NCBI GenBank assembly: GCA_963922335.1
Contig: CAWUIB010000012.1
Location: 1 to 64,000, forward strand
DNA from: CALBPI01 sp963922335
GTDB lineage: Bacteria > Pseudomonadota > Gammaproteobacteria > Steroidobacterales > Woeseiaceae
Reading direction: 5' to 3'
DNA: 64,000 nt
The notes below the pieces were generated by a model that was given only the letters and a program-made list of their open reading frames with translations, was not told the origin of the DNA and searched no databases. The position numbers and the translations under genes were made by a program. This document shows, one piece after another, positions 35,507-44,874 of the stretch. Every line of letters begins with the position of its first letter. The stretch's first letter is position 1.

Positions 35507-36243
35507 GCGACCTGCCCTCGCGCCTCGGTCATCAAGCGTTTCATTCGAGTGACCGCTTCCGGCAGTCCCACGAACACGGCATCGGCAATCAGGCTATGAC
35601 CGATATTCAGTTCCGTGATCGGATGAATAGCGGCCACAGGCTGGACGTTATGAATCGTCAACCCATGCCCGGCATGCACCTTCAAACCTCTCGAAAGTGC
35701 ATATTCGGCAGCCGCCCGCAGCGTTTCCAGATGCGAACTCACCGCCTCCCCTCTGGCCAAAGCGTAGGCCCCGGTATGCAGTTCGATCACCGGTGCACCA
35801 ACGGAAACGGTGGCGTCGATTTGATCCCGATCCGGGTCAATAAACAGCGAAGTACGAATACCCGCCGCAGCCAGCCGATCAACGGCAGCAGTGACCCGCG
35901 GCAACTGTCCAGCCACATCCAACCCACCTTCTGTGGTGACTTCCTCACGCCGCTCCGGCACCAGACAACAATCTGCCGGCGCTAGCGACTCAGCAATTCC
36001 AACCATCTCGTCCGCCAACGCCATCTCAAGGTTCACCCGTGTCTGGGTACTCTCACAAAGCCGCCGAACATCATGGTCTTGAATATGTCGCCGATCCTCT
36101 CGAAGGTGTACGGTGATGGAATCGGCGCCATATTGCTCCACCAGCAGCGCTGCCATAACGGGGTCGGGATACGACTCGCCGCGCGCCTGACGTAACGTCG
36201 CCACGTGGTCTACGTTCACGCCCAAATCAATTCTTGTCGTCAT
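35503..36243 (-). CDS. pdxJ: Pyridoxine 5'-phosphate synthase
   Basis: 246 residues from ATG 36243 (MTTRIDLGVNVDHVATLRQ); the frame is open to 36336 without conservation. Marks are RGESYPDPVMAA, ITVHLREDRRHIQDHDV, LFIDPDRDQID and VHAGHGL. It condenses 1-deoxyxylulose 5-phosphate with aminoacetone phosphate to make vitamin B6. It follows recO in the lepB-rnc-era-recO-pdxJ-acpS order. Confidence 0.97.
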   Translation of the reverse strand: MTTRIDLGVNVDHVATLRQARGESYPDPVMAALLVEQYGADSITVHLREDRRHIQDHDVRRLCESTQTRVNLEMALADEMVGIAESLAPADCCLVPERREEVTTEGGLDVAGQLPRVTAAVDRLAAAGIRTSLFIDPDRDQIDATVSVGAPVIELHTGAYALARGEAVSSHLETLRAAAEYALSRGLKVHAGHGLTIHNVQPVAAIHPITELNIGHSLIADAVFVGLPEAVTRMKRLMTEARGQVA

Positions 36244-36274
36244 TGCCTGCTTCCTAGCCGGGTGCCCGTTTCTT

Positions 36275-37024
36275 CTAGTCACCCTCGTTGTTTTGCCCGC
36301 TGGATTTCGTGTGATGGCGAAGCTCACGCAGCACACGTCGCGTTTGCAGGGGCTTACCTTCTAACTGCTGCTCCAGCGCTCCCGCCAGTATAAGTCGCCC
36401 GATCTTCCGAGTCTCCGGGTTCTCCCAGTCATCCTCTGCAATCCGCAGGAGATGGGCGCCAGCAATGAGGCCCTCATCTTGAGATCCTGCCGCTGCCTGG
36501 CGAGGCCCTGCATCAGGGACCATGTCATACAGGTGTTCGGCGACTACGCGGCGACCACTATCGACATCCATATCCCAGTTGATGCCAAAGCCCAGATCGG
36601 CCAGAAGATGATTCTCAAATCGGCGCAGCGTTAGATCGACAGGATCGGTGCCCGCAAGTTTGGTGACCACGTGGCCATAGAGTGCGAACAACTCCGGATT
36701 GGGATCGTGACGGTGTGTTAGCTTCAGGCACAACTCCGAAACATAGAACCCAGCCAGCAGCGCATCGCCGACCAGTCTGACGGTATGTGCAACGTCCCCT
36801 TCAACATCGGTAAGCGTGCCGAGCTCTCCCCGCGAGGTCCATGAAAGACGCAACCCCGAGAAAGGCTGCAAAAGACCACGGTGTCGATGCTTCGGTCGTT
36901 TGATGCCCTTTGCGACCAGACTCACCCGTCCATGGTGCTCAGTCAGGCACTCCACGATCTGACTGGAGTCGCGAAAATCGCGACGGTGTAGCACCCAGGC
37001 TCGGTCAAGACGGACGCGCTCCAA
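36275..37024 (-). CDS. recO: DNA repair protein RecO
   Basis: 249 residues. An N-terminal OB fold begins RAWVLHRRDFRDSSQIVECL, followed by VSLVAKGIKRPKHRHRGLLQ. The helical C-terminus has LRRFENHLLADLGFGIN. No zinc Cys cluster is seen, as in other gammaproteobacterial RecO. With RecR it loads RecA on SSB-coated DNA. It starts 2 nt after the era stop. Confidence 0.95.
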   Translation of the reverse strand: MERVRLDRAWVLHRRDFRDSSQIVECLTEHHGRVSLVAKGIKRPKHRHRGLLQPFSGLRLSWTSRGELGTLTDVEGDVAHTVRLVGDALLAGFYVSELCLKLTHRHDPNPELFALYGHVVTKLAGTDPVDLTLRRFENHLLADLGFGINWDMDVDSGRRVVAEHLYDMVPDAGPRQAAAGSQDEGLIAGAHLLRIAEDDWENPETRKIGRLILAGALEQQLEGKPLQTRRVLRELRHHTKSSGQNNEGD

Positions 37025-37026
37025 CG

Positions 37027-37944
37027 TCAGTCACCCATATCGAAACCCAGGCGATTCAGGTCCTGCTCGCTGTCCGCCCAGTTGTCACGCACCTTCACCC
37101 ATAAATCGAGATGAATGGACTCACCCAACATACGTTCGATCTCACGTCGGGCAGAGCTGCCAACCTGCTTCAGGTTTTGTCCGCCCTTACCTACCACGAT
37201 GCCCTTTTGCGAGTCCCGTTCAACGAAAATAATGGTGTTGATCTCGAGCTTCCCGTCGTCGCGGCGCGCCATGCGTTCGGTTTGCACCGTTAACCCGTAG
37301 GGCAACTCCTGTCGCAACCGTAACGTGAGTTTTTCACGGACGATTTCCGCCACCCGAAAAGACTCGCCTCGATCGGTGAGCATCTCGTCCGGAAACATCG
37401 CGGGCGACTCGGGTAAGAGCGGCACAATTTCGTCACGAAGCACATCAGTACCCGTGCCTTTCAATGCAGAAATCGGAACAGCCGCCTGGAGATCGCGCTG
37501 CGAATTCATCTCCTCCATGAACGGCAGCAAGCGACGCTTATCCGCGAGCTGATCAATCTTGTTGATAACGGCAATCACGGGCACTGTCACCGACTCAAGT
37601 CGGCTGGCGACGGTTCGATCTTCGGCCGTGAATCGTCCCGCCTCAACCAGCCACAATACGACCTCGGCGTCGGACAGCGCACTGATCGCCGAACGATTCA
37701 TGACACGATTAATCGCCTTCTTCTGACCGATGTGTAAACCCGGTGTGTCGATGAACACGATCTGTGCATCGTCACCCGTATCCACCCCCAGAATTCGATG
37801 CCGCGTGGTTTGTGGGCGCGGACTAACGATCGACACCTTAGTGCCAACGTAGTGGTTCATCAGCGTCGACTTACCGACATTTGGTCTCCCGACCACGGCA
37901 ACAAAACCTGCACGATATCCATCCGCATCACGGAACTGTCCCAC
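37027..37944 (-). CDS. era: GTPase Era
   Basis: 305 residues. GTPase motifs: GRPNVGKSTLMN (about 19-30), DTPGLHIG, and NKIDQLA. The C-terminal KH domain has GIVVGKGGQNLKQVG. Era binds the 3' end of 16S rRNA and helps 30S assembly. Its first base is the last base of the rnc stop (37944), so the two are tightly coupled as in other Proteobacteria. Confidence 0.98.
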   Translation of the reverse strand: MGQFRDADGYRAGFVAVVGRPNVGKSTLMNHYVGTKVSIVSPRPQTTRHRILGVDTGDDAQIVFIDTPGLHIGQKKAINRVMNRSAISALSDAEVVLWLVEAGRFTAEDRTVASRLESVTVPVIAVINKIDQLADKRRLLPFMEEMNSQRDLQAAVPISALKGTGTDVLRDEIVPLLPESPAMFPDEMLTDRGESFRVAEIVREKLTLRLRQELPYGLTVQTERMARRDDGKLEINTIIFVERDSQKGIVVGKGGQNLKQVGSSARREIERMLGESIHLDLWVKVRDNWADSEQDLNRLGFDMGD

Positions 37945-38621
37945 TAAATCTCCCCCAGTTGCTGCAGGACGGCGCGCGCCGCTGCTTGCTCCGCGGACCT
38001 GCGACTACTGCCCGTCGCCTCACAACTCCGCCCGTCGTGCGTGATCGAGCACCGCACCACGAATTCCCGATTGTGGTCGGGACCCGCCGACGACACCAAC
38101 TCATACTCTGGCAAGGCGTAACCCCGACCCTGCAGCCATTCCTGCAACTCCGTCTTCGGATCCTTGGCCGCATCCGAAAGACTTAGGGACTCAAGACGTA
38201 CAGCAAAAACTCGGTGGATGACTTGTTCCGTTGACGCGTACCCACCATCCAGAAAAACTGCACCTAGAAGAGCCTCAAACGCGTCAGCAAGGATTGAATC
38301 ACGTCTTGCCCCACCCGACTTGAGTTCACCACTACCGAGCGCGATGCGCTCACCAAGGTTCAGTTCTTTCGCCAACTCGGCAAGCGATGCATCACGCACG
38401 AGTACAGCGCGTAGTCGGCTGAGGACGCCTTCATCAGCGTGCGGGAACCGCTGGACGAGCTCATGTGAGATGACCGTATCCAAAACCGCGTCACCCAGGA
38501 ACTCCAGTCGCTCATTGCTGCGTCCCCGTGCACTGCGGTGATTGAGGGCCCGCTGCACGAGCGACACATCACGAAACTCGTAGTCGATCTGCTCGGTCAG
38601 GTCACCGAAAGGGGCATTCAA
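37944..38621 (-). CDS. rnc: Ribonuclease III
   Basis: 225 residues. The catalytic signature NERLEFLGDAVLD (about 36-48) and the second acidic site DAFEALLGAVFLDGG (about 112-126) are intact. The C-terminal double-stranded RNA-binding domain starts at DPKTELQEWLQGRG. It processes rRNA precursors and cuts structured mRNA. It overlaps the DUF4845 gene by 4 nt. Confidence 0.98.
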   Translation of the reverse strand: MNAPFGDLTEQIDYEFRDVSLVQRALNHRSARGRSNERLEFLGDAVLDTVISHELVQRFPHADEGVLSRLRAVLVRDASLAELAKELNLGERIALGSGELKSGGARRDSILADAFEALLGAVFLDGGYASTEQVIHRVFAVRLESLSLSDAAKDPKTELQEWLQGRGYALPEYELVSSAGPDHNREFVVRCSITHDGRSCEATGSSRRSAEQAAARAVLQQLGEI

Positions 38622-39004
38622 CGGACGATCGACGCCTGGTGCTTGAAGTCAACCGCGAATGAAACGTTAGCGATGTAGCCGACCTTATTGGTGTAGCTCA
38701 CCGCAATGTCATACCCGGAGCTGGTTTTGGTGAACTCCACATCGCGGAAACTGATAACACGGACGCTTTCGATATCGAACCGCTTTTCCAGGCCGTTTTG
38801 TACATCGCGTCGCGAGAAGTCCGTGCCCGAGAGCTCGTCTTCGAGGCTCGCAAAAGCACCCTTGATTTTCATGTCTTCCATATAGACCGGAAAGAGTCTT
38901 AGTCCGGCGAAGACAAACAACGCGATGAAAGCCACCAGGAAAATGAGGCCGAGAGTGGTCATTCCCTGCTGCTGATGTCTCGTGCGTGCTGCTTTTGTGT
39001 TCAT
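38618..39004 (-). CDS. DUF4845 family protein
   Basis: 128 residues from ATG 39004 (MNTKAARTRHQQQGMTTLG). A pilin-like N-terminal helix (QGMTTLGLIFLVAFIALFVFAGL) is followed by a small periplasmic domain (VYMEDMKIKGAFASLEDEL, DVEFTKTSSGYDIAVSYT). Members are regularly found between lepB and rnc in Gammaproteobacteria, as here. The function is unknown; the helix suggests insertion in the inner membrane. Confidence 0.88.
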   Translation of the reverse strand: MNTKAARTRHQQQGMTTLGLIFLVAFIALFVFAGLRLFPVYMEDMKIKGAFASLEDELSGTDFSRRDVQNGLEKRFDIESVRVISFRDVEFTKTSSGYDIAVSYTNKVGYIANVSFAVDFKHQASIVR

Positions 39005-39036
39005 GATTTCCCGACGCCATGAAGCCTGCAAAGGCG

Positions 39037-39816
39037 CTATTGTATCTTATCGCCGATCCGAGACCATCGAGGCATGTCCCAAAGTTTCCAACTCATCCAG
39101 ATACGGGTTGCGCGCCCGACGAGGTTGGCTGACGGGATACAACCGATCTCCGGAAATCGGCTATCGCGACTGCGATCACGGTTATCACCCATCATGAAAT
39201 AGCAGTCATCCCCCACCGTGTACTCGAATCCAAGGCCGATTGGACTCTGCAAGAGTATGGTGTGATCTTCGCCGCCGAAGGTTTCCGTGAATATATAGCC
39301 GCGGTTACTGTCGTTTTGAAACTCACCGAACTGCTCTAGGCCGACTGTCTCACCGTTGACGGTGAGTCTTTGATTCTCGTAGCTGATTCGATCACCGGGC
39401 ACACCGATCACCCGTTTGATGAAATTGACATTCGGCTCGCCGGGCTTTCGAAATACCGCGACATCCCCGCGCTCCGGTGCGCCGGTTTCCCAGATTAGTG
39501 TATTGGATACCGGCAGACGCAGCCCATAGCTGTATTTGCTAACGACTACGAAGTCGCCGATCAACAGATTGGGTAACATCGATTCCGAGGGAATTCGGTA
39601 CGGCTCGAAAATGAACGAGCGCAACACGAGGATCACCGCCAGTACAGGGAAAAAGGCCCGAGATACGTCGACGACAATCGGGAACTCCGCACCAGCTCCT
39701 AGCGCAGCTTCGCGGCGCTCGCGCAGATACCACTTATCGAGTGCGACGACCGCACCCGTGCCGAAAGTGAGCACCACAAACACCAGTGGCAGATTGACCC
39801 ATTCAGGAAACATCAA
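39037..39816 (-). CDS. lepB: Signal peptidase I
   Basis: 259 residues. Two N-terminal membrane helices lie at about 8-27 and 50-70. The catalytic Ser is in RIPSESMLPNLLIGD (Ser79), and Lys134 is in NFIKRVIGVPGD. MGDNRDRSRDSR completes the conserved box. It removes signal peptides from exported proteins. It follows lepA by 12 nt on the same strand. Confidence 0.98.
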   Translation of the reverse strand: MMFPEWVNLPLVFVVLTFGTGAVVALDKWYLRERREAALGAGAEFPIVVDVSRAFFPVLAVILVLRSFIFEPYRIPSESMLPNLLIGDFVVVSKYSYGLRLPVSNTLIWETGAPERGDVAVFRKPGEPNVNFIKRVIGVPGDRISYENQRLTVNGETVGLEQFGEFQNDSNRGYIFTETFGGEDHTILLQSPIGLGFEYTVGDDCYFMMGDNRDRSRDSRFPEIGCIPSANLVGRATRIWMSWKLWDMPRWSRIGDKIQ

Positions 39817-39828
39817 CCGACCTCCGCA

Positions 39829-41619
39829 CTATCCATCAACCTTAAGCACCGCCAGGAATGCTTCCTGCGGAATCTCTACCGAACCGACTTGTTTCATACG
39901 ACGTTTGCCGGCTTTTTGTTTCTCGAGCAATTTTCGTTTCCTGCTGACATCACCGCCGTAGCACTTTGCGGTCACGTTTTTTCTCAACGCCTTTACCGTA
40001 CTGCGCGAGATAATCTGATTACCGATTGCAGCCTGAATCGCAACATCGAACATCTGGCGCGGGATCAGCTCGCGCATCTTCTCGACGAGTTCGCGGCCAC
40101 GAGACTGCGCGCGATCACGATGCACGATGATGGACAATGCGTCCACTCGATCGCCGTTAATCAGAACATCCAGTCGCACCAGGTTGGCCGCCTCGTACCG
40201 TGCAAACTGATAGTCAAATGAGGCGAACCCACGGCTGACCGATTTCAGACGATCAAAGAAATCGAGCACCACTTCAGCAAGAGGCATGTCGTAGTCGATG
40301 GACACCTGGCCACCCAGATACTGCATCCGCGTCTGAACACCACGCTTTTCGATACAGAGTTTGATGACCGATCCAACGTGAGCCTCTGGCACCAGAATCG
40401 AGGCACTGATGATCGGTTCGCGAAGCTCATTGATCTTGCTCGGCTCGGGCAGACTGGAAGGATTGTCGACATAGACAAGCTCGCCTGTCGTCGTTTCGAT
40501 CTGGTAGATCACGGTCGGCGCGGTTGTAATCAGCTCAAGCTCGTACTCGCGCTCCAATCGCTCTTGCACGATCTCCATGTGCAGCATGCCGAGAAAACCA
40601 CAACGGAATCCGAAACCGAGTGCGGCTGACGACTCAGGCTCGAAATGTAGCGCAGCGTCGTTCAGCCTGAGTTTCTGCAAGGCCTCTCTGAACGTCTCGT
40701 AATCATCGCTCGAGATCGGGAACATGCCCGCAAAGACCTTGGGTTGTACCTGTTTGAAACCCTCAAGTGGAGCCGCCGCTTGTGCCCGCTCGTGAGTCAG
40801 GGTATCGCCAACAGGCGCACCTTCGATTTCCTTGATCCCCGTGATGACAAACCCTACTTCTCCAGGGGTCAGTGCCTTGTCATCGGTCATCTTCGGCGTG
40901 AACCGACCGAGCCGGTCAACGATATGTGCACCGCCGGTCGACATGACACGCACTTTGTCGCCCTTGTTCAGTGTGCCCTGGACGATTCGGACCAAGGACA
41001 CCACACCCACGTAGTTATCGAACCAGCTGTCGATGATCAACGCCTGCAAAGGTGCTTCAGCGTCGCCTTCGGGAGCGGGAATGTCGCGAACAATTCGCTC
41101 CAGAAGATTTTTGACGCCGAGTCCGGTCTTCGCGCTCACCTCACTGGCGTCAGTTGCATCAATACCGATGATCTCTTCGATTTCCCGAGAGACTCGCTCC
41201 GGCTCCGCAGCGGGAAGATCGATTTTGTTGAGGACTGGCAGGACCTCGAGGCCCTGATCGATCGCCGTGTAGCAGTTAGCGACGCTTTGCGCCTCGACGC
41301 CTTGAGCTGCGTCGACGACAAGCAATGCGCCCTCACAAGCCGAGAGCGAGCGAGAGACTTCATACGAGAAATCGACGTGTCCGGGTGTGTCGATGATATT
41401 GAGTTGGTAGGTCTGACCATCGTCAGCGTCATAGTGCAGCGTCACGCTCTGCGCTTTGATGGTGATGCCACGCTCGCGCTCGATATCCATGCTGTCGAGT
41501 ACTTGTTCAGCCATCTCGCGCTGCTCGAGACCGCCGCACATCTGAATAAACCGATCCGCAAGCGTCGACTTGCCGTGGTCAATGTGCGCGATGATGGAAA
41601 AGTTCCGAATGTTTTGCAT
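39829..41619 (-). CDS. lepA: Elongation factor 4
   Basis: 596 residues from ATG 41619 (MQNIRNFSIIAHIDHGK). The ATG at 41652 is rejected because it overlaps a TATAAT box. GTPase motifs are AHIDHGKSTLADRF, DTPGHVDFSYEV and NKIDLPAAEPERV. The LepA-specific C-terminal domain is present (LRKNVTAKCYGGDVSRKRKL). It acts on ribosomes in initiation or back-translocation. It is the first gene of the lepA-lepB run. Confidence 0.97.
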   Translation of the reverse strand: MQNIRNFSIIAHIDHGKSTLADRFIQMCGGLEQREMAEQVLDSMDIERERGITIKAQSVTLHYDADDGQTYQLNIIDTPGHVDFSYEVSRSLSACEGALLVVDAAQGVEAQSVANCYTAIDQGLEVLPVLNKIDLPAAEPERVSREIEEIIGIDATDASEVSAKTGLGVKNLLERIVRDIPAPEGDAEAPLQALIIDSWFDNYVGVVSLVRIVQGTLNKGDKVRVMSTGGAHIVDRLGRFTPKMTDDKALTPGEVGFVITGIKEIEGAPVGDTLTHERAQAAAPLEGFKQVQPKVFAGMFPISSDDYETFREALQKLRLNDAALHFEPESSAALGFGFRCGFLGMLHMEIVQERLEREYELELITTAPTVIYQIETTTGELVYVDNPSSLPEPSKINELREPIISASILVPEAHVGSVIKLCIEKRGVQTRMQYLGGQVSIDYDMPLAEVVLDFFDRLKSVSRGFASFDYQFARYEAANLVRLDVLINGDRVDALSIIVHRDRAQSRGRELVEKMRELIPRQMFDVAIQAAIGNQIISRSTVKALRKNVTAKCYGGDVSRKRKLLEKQKAGKRRMKQVGSVEIPQEAFLAVLKVDG

Positions 41620-41650
41620 GGGGATCGATTCAACGCTGTTGAGCGCCGCC

Positions 41651-41656
41651 ATTATA
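41651..41656 (-). promoter_or_regulatory. Candidate -10 box of lepA
   Basis: On the minus strand a perfect TATAAT lies 31 nt before ATG 41619. No good -35 is present at the usual distance (the region reads CACGTT). It would give a leader of about 25 nt. Confidence 0.45.
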
Positions 41657-41717
41657 GTCTTTGATGGTGCGAAAACGTGCGAATGTGTTCCCGTTTTCGT
41701 GGTCGCCGAGCCCTACC

Positions 41718-41969
41718 CTAGTCTGCGGGCTGCAGGCTGCGTAGAAAGGCATAAAGTCGTGTCGTGTCCAGACGGCCCTCACAGATCTCAATATCGCCCG
41801 CAGACAATACCGGAACCCGCAGATTATACCGCTCCTGCAGCTCGGAATCCGTGTCGATATCGACGACGCTCACATCGCATCGTCCGCGCGCAATCGGCAG
41901 CAGCATTTCGATAAGCTCTTCGCACAGGTGACAGCCCTGGCGCGAGTACACGACCAGCTGGGCCGTCAA
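41718..41969 (-). CDS. Glutaredoxin-like protein
   Basis: 83 residues, thioredoxin fold. The redox pair is Cys13-Cys16 in SRQGCHLCEELIEML. The cis-Pro region is LRVPVLSAGDIE. This short family often sits beside mucD/degP or lepA; here it lies between rseC and lepA. It overlaps rseC by 4 nt, so it may help redox changes linked to the sigma-E operon. Confidence 0.88.
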   Translation of the reverse strand: MTAQLVVYSRQGCHLCEELIEMLLPIARGRCDVSVVDIDTDSELQERYNLRVPVLSAGDIEICEGRLDTTRLYAFLRSLQPAD

Positions 41970-42370
41970 TGGATCACCAGGTTTGGGCGTTGCGAACGTT
42001 GGGTCAAAAAGCGTGCCGCGATTGTTGCAACCAAGACACCGGTCAGTCCGCTAATCGCGGTCAATACATCACCAGCACCCGAGAGGCTCGCTATCGATGC
42101 GCCCGTGAGCAACCCTGCGAGCGGAATACCGTAGCCGGTGATCGCGGCGGCCCTTACATCTCTTGCATTGCATCGCACCGACAACTGTTTGCCGGGAACA
42201 GTGTCTGGCGGTACAGCACTTCTCGGCAGTGTGAGGACCCGCTTTCGCAACCACAGCGCCGCGCCACAGCCACGCCCTTCGATACACGGCGTGCACGTTG
42301 TGCCTGGCGTTATCAGGAGGCGTACATTTTGGTCGCCGACTTCATCGACAATCGCGCGGGTTTCGATCAC
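41966..42370 (-). CDS. rseC: SoxR-reducing system protein RseC family
   Basis: 134 residues. An N-terminal Cys-rich part (ITPGTTCTPCIEGRGCGAAL) is followed by two membrane helices (about 78-97 and 103-121), the RseC/MucC layout. It is an inner-membrane protein linked to sigma-E control or redox maintenance. It overlaps rseB by 4 nt and is the last regulator before the glutaredoxin gene. Confidence 0.92.
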   Translation of the reverse strand: MIETRAIVDEVGDQNVRLLITPGTTCTPCIEGRGCGAALWLRKRVLTLPRSAVPPDTVPGKQLSVRCNARDVRAAAITGYGIPLAGLLTGASIASLSGAGDVLTAISGLTGVLVATIAARFLTQRSQRPNLVIH

Positions 42371-43410
42371 TCGGTGGCCACCGCCTCGGGCGTATCGAGC
42401 GCGGTGATTTGCTGGTCCGCTTGCTCCGCGAGCATACGTAGCGTGTTGAGTGGGACCTCTCCCACCAGCGTCATCGTCCGGTTGCCGACAGACCTCTGGT
42501 AGCTATGAGTAGCGCCCATCTTTCCATGCTTGCCGCCGGTACCGCTCGACCCTGCAGCCACAAACACAGATACCGTGGCGATACCGTCGGAATACTCAAA
42601 ACGTCGAACAGTACGCCCATTGACCTGAACCATTTCGCCCCGTGGCCCTCTCAGCGTGAACCCGGAAGCGCTATCGCCCTCGACGACGACTTCCCCGGGT
42701 GCTGCGGACAGCGTGTTCGCCGCTCTTTGAACCGGGCTCTCGGAGAACTTCTCGGCAAGTTCCGATGGGCTTGCATGAATCACCTGAAATCCCGAATCAT
42801 CGATATCACTAATCAATGCAGACTTTGGAATCTCGACACCGATCTGCACGTCCGTGAAACGTACCTCCTCGACCACACGTTTGCCATTCAGAAGCTGCAT
42901 ACGCAACGGCAACAGAGTCTCGGCATCCACCCAGAGGCTGTGGCCGTAACGAAACGCATCTTTCGGACGGATGAAAAACCGTTTGGCTTCCCGACCGGCG
43001 ACGCGATCCGTGCCTAGCGATACCAGCTCGTAAAACCGACCCACGTTCTCCGCAACCAAGGGAAGACGCGTAAACGCATTAGACGCGCCTGCCGTCTTAT
43101 CGATGAATTTGAGTTGTCGATTCGGGTAGAGACAAACGAGTTCGTTGCCGACACGGACGATCTCACGAGGCTCGCCATCCATGGAGACAAGCTTTTCCAT
43201 CGATACGCCATCGCTGTTCAAATGCGCGACATGCAGGGTGTACAAGCGACCGTCCATCGAGCGAACAAGTGTTCCCTCGTAGTCGAGCGTCTGCATGGCG
43301 TCGTTGATTTGCTGCAACAGCGGCACCGGCTCAGACTGCGCGCGGACCGGCGCTGACATGAGCGTCAGCCCCGCAAAAATGCCAAAAATGAGTCGCAGGT
43401 GGGCGATCAC
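42367..43410 (-). CDS. rseB: Sigma-E regulatory protein RseB
   Basis: 347 residues with a signal peptide ending near VRAQ (residue 25). The MucB/RseB N-terminal domain starts LLQQINDAMQTLDYEGTLV; the C-terminal domain ends with VGNRTMTLVGEVPLNTLRML. It binds RseA in the periplasm and senses mislocalised lipoproteins. It overlaps rseA by 4 nt. Confidence 0.95.
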   Translation of the reverse strand: MIAHLRLIFGIFAGLTLMSAPVRAQSEPVPLLQQINDAMQTLDYEGTLVRSMDGRLYTLHVAHLNSDGVSMEKLVSMDGEPREIVRVGNELVCLYPNRQLKFIDKTAGASNAFTRLPLVAENVGRFYELVSLGTDRVAGREAKRFFIRPKDAFRYGHSLWVDAETLLPLRMQLLNGKRVVEEVRFTDVQIGVEIPKSALISDIDDSGFQVIHASPSELAEKFSESPVQRAANTLSAAPGEVVVEGDSASGFTLRGPRGEMVQVNGRTVRRFEYSDGIATVSVFVAAGSSGTGGKHGKMGATHSYQRSVGNRTMTLVGEVPLNTLRMLAEQADQQITALDTPEAVATE

Positions 43411-44048
43411 TGCTCTGCCACCTCGCTGGCAGCGTCTGCCTCAGGCAATCGTTCAGCGGATTCAAGCAACCCTTGCCCGACCGAGCTTGCATCGAGCATC
43501 GGAATCCCCGCACCCGGCACCAGCGTGCGACGGGTCGCAGAGTGATTCATCACATAGCCGGCGAGCTCCGGATCGGCGATTACTAATCGTGACGGCGCAA
43601 CTTCAGCCGGCACAATGTAATCAACTTGCGGCTCGGCTGCGGCGTTACGAGGGGCAACCTCAGCGGACTGTTCGGCGAGCGCCGGTTGTTCGTTAAAGCC
43701 ACCGTCCATCCAGTTCAGTGCCAGCGTTGCAACGCCCAGCGTCAATGCCAGACCACCCGCTGCACGCATCCATGGCGGCATTCCAGAGCCCTGCGAGCCG
43801 GGGTTGTAAGCTACCCTGGCACCGCGTTCCGTGCCATCCGTAACAACACCTGCACGAACACGATCAACGAATCCGCCATCGGCCGACAACGATTCACCGC
43901 GCATCACTCTGCCGATGTTCATCAACGTGCCCGCGTAACTCCTGAGCTCATCATCGCGGCCCAGACGCCTTACCAGCAATTCCGCTTCGTTGCTGTCGAG
44001 TTCACCGTCTACGAACGCGGAGACTTGTTCACGCAACTCACTGTTCAT
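43407..44048 (-). CDS. rseA: Anti-sigma-E factor RseA
   Basis: 213 residues from ATG 44048 (MNSELREQVSAFVDGELDS), chosen over 44069 because the family begins at this point and GGTGA lies upstream. The N-terminal cytosolic domain binds sigma-E. One membrane helix (RAAGGLALTLGVATLALNWM, about 95-114) leads to a periplasmic tail that RseB binds. It holds sigma-E inactive until cut by DegS and RseP. It lies 84 nt after rpoE. Confidence 0.94.
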   Translation of the reverse strand: MNSELREQVSAFVDGELDSNEAELLVRRLGRDDELRSYAGTLMNIGRVMRGESLSADGGFVDRVRAGVVTDGTERGARVAYNPGSQGSGMPPWMRAAGGLALTLGVATLALNWMDGGFNEQPALAEQSAEVAPRNAAAEPQVDYIVPAEVAPSRLVIADPELAGYVMNHSATRRTLVPGAGIPMLDASSVGQGLLESAERLPEADAASEVAEQ

Positions 44049-44132
44049 CGATTCATCACCATTAGTCATCCCGTTGCACGCGTCGAGGCGTGCTAATCTT
44101 CTTCTTGTTATTCCCGCGGTACATTTACTTCT

Positions 44133-44738
44133 CTAGCTCCTGAGTTGAGACGCCGCCTGAGATGGCTCCGCCATCGCGTCGATACCCTTGTTAATGGCTT
44201 CTCGAGCTCTAAAAATTCTCGATCGCACCGTACCCACCGGGCACTCCATCGCCTCTGCGATTTCCTCATAGCTCATTCCGTCCAACTCACGTAAGACGAT
44301 AGCGGTACGCAAGTCCTCGGGTAACGCGGCGATCGATTCGCCGATTTTCAACTGCATCTCGTCTTTCATGGCGACCGCCTCGGGCGAGTCCTCACTGCGC
44401 AGGCGCTCGTGCACCTCGTAGTAGTTCGGATCCTGAAGATCGAGGTCGTAATCCATCGGTCGTCGCTTCGCAGCCACAAGGTAGTTCTTCGCTGTGTTGA
44501 CGGCGATACGGTAAAGCCAAGTGTAGAAAGCGCTGTCGCCTCTGAATCTCGGTAAGGCCCGATACGCTTTGATGAAAGCGTCTTGAGCCACGTCGAGCGC
44601 TTCGTCCTGGTCGCGAACGTATCGAGAGACCAGATTGACAATCTTGTGCTGGTACTTGAGCACCAGCAGGTCGAACGCGCCGTTGTCGCCTTGCTGTACT
44701 CGCTTTACCAATAGTCGGTCGTTTGCTGTTGAGCCCAT
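44133..44738 (-). CDS. rpoE: ECF sigma factor RpoE (AlgU type)
   Basis: 201 residues. Region 2 includes YQHKIVNLVSRYVRDQDEAL and DVAQDAFIKAYRALPRFRGD (-10 recognition). Region 4 has LREL-DGMSYEEIAEAMECP and GTVRSRIFRAREAI (-35 recognition). It directs the envelope-stress regulon. A sigma-E-type promoter lies upstream, so it controls itself. Order rpoE-rseA-rseB-rseC is canonical. Confidence 0.97.
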   Translation of the reverse strand: MGSTANDRLLVKRVQQGDNGAFDLLVLKYQHKIVNLVSRYVRDQDEALDVAQDAFIKAYRALPRFRGDSAFYTWLYRIAVNTAKNYLVAAKRRPMDYDLDLQDPNYYEVHERLRSEDSPEAVAMKDEMQLKIGESIAALPEDLRTAIVLRELDGMSYEEIAEAMECPVGTVRSRIFRAREAINKGIDAMAEPSQAASQLRS

Positions 44739-44780
44739 ACGGGCATGCCTCTTTCCGGCGGCGGTTCACCCGCCCATTTA

Positions 44781-44807
44781 TGTGACCTACCGTGAGAACG
44801 AAAGTTC
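44781..44807 (-). promoter_or_regulatory. Sigma-E-type autoregulatory promoter of rpoE
   Basis: On the minus strand GAACTT (44802-44807) is followed after 16 nt by TCACA (44781-44785), close to the sigma-E/AlgU consensus GAACTT-N16-TCTGA. It lies 42 nt before ATG 44738. Confidence 0.7.
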
Positions 44808-44874
44808 TGCGGCTATCATCGAAATCTCGCTCACCGACCAGCGGTTCGCGGAGATGTCTATCACTATGAATTTA

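Noticed and set aside
40744..41664. 306-residue plus-strand open frame
   Set aside because: Antisense to lepA, which is fully supported; codon pattern is the mirror of lepA.
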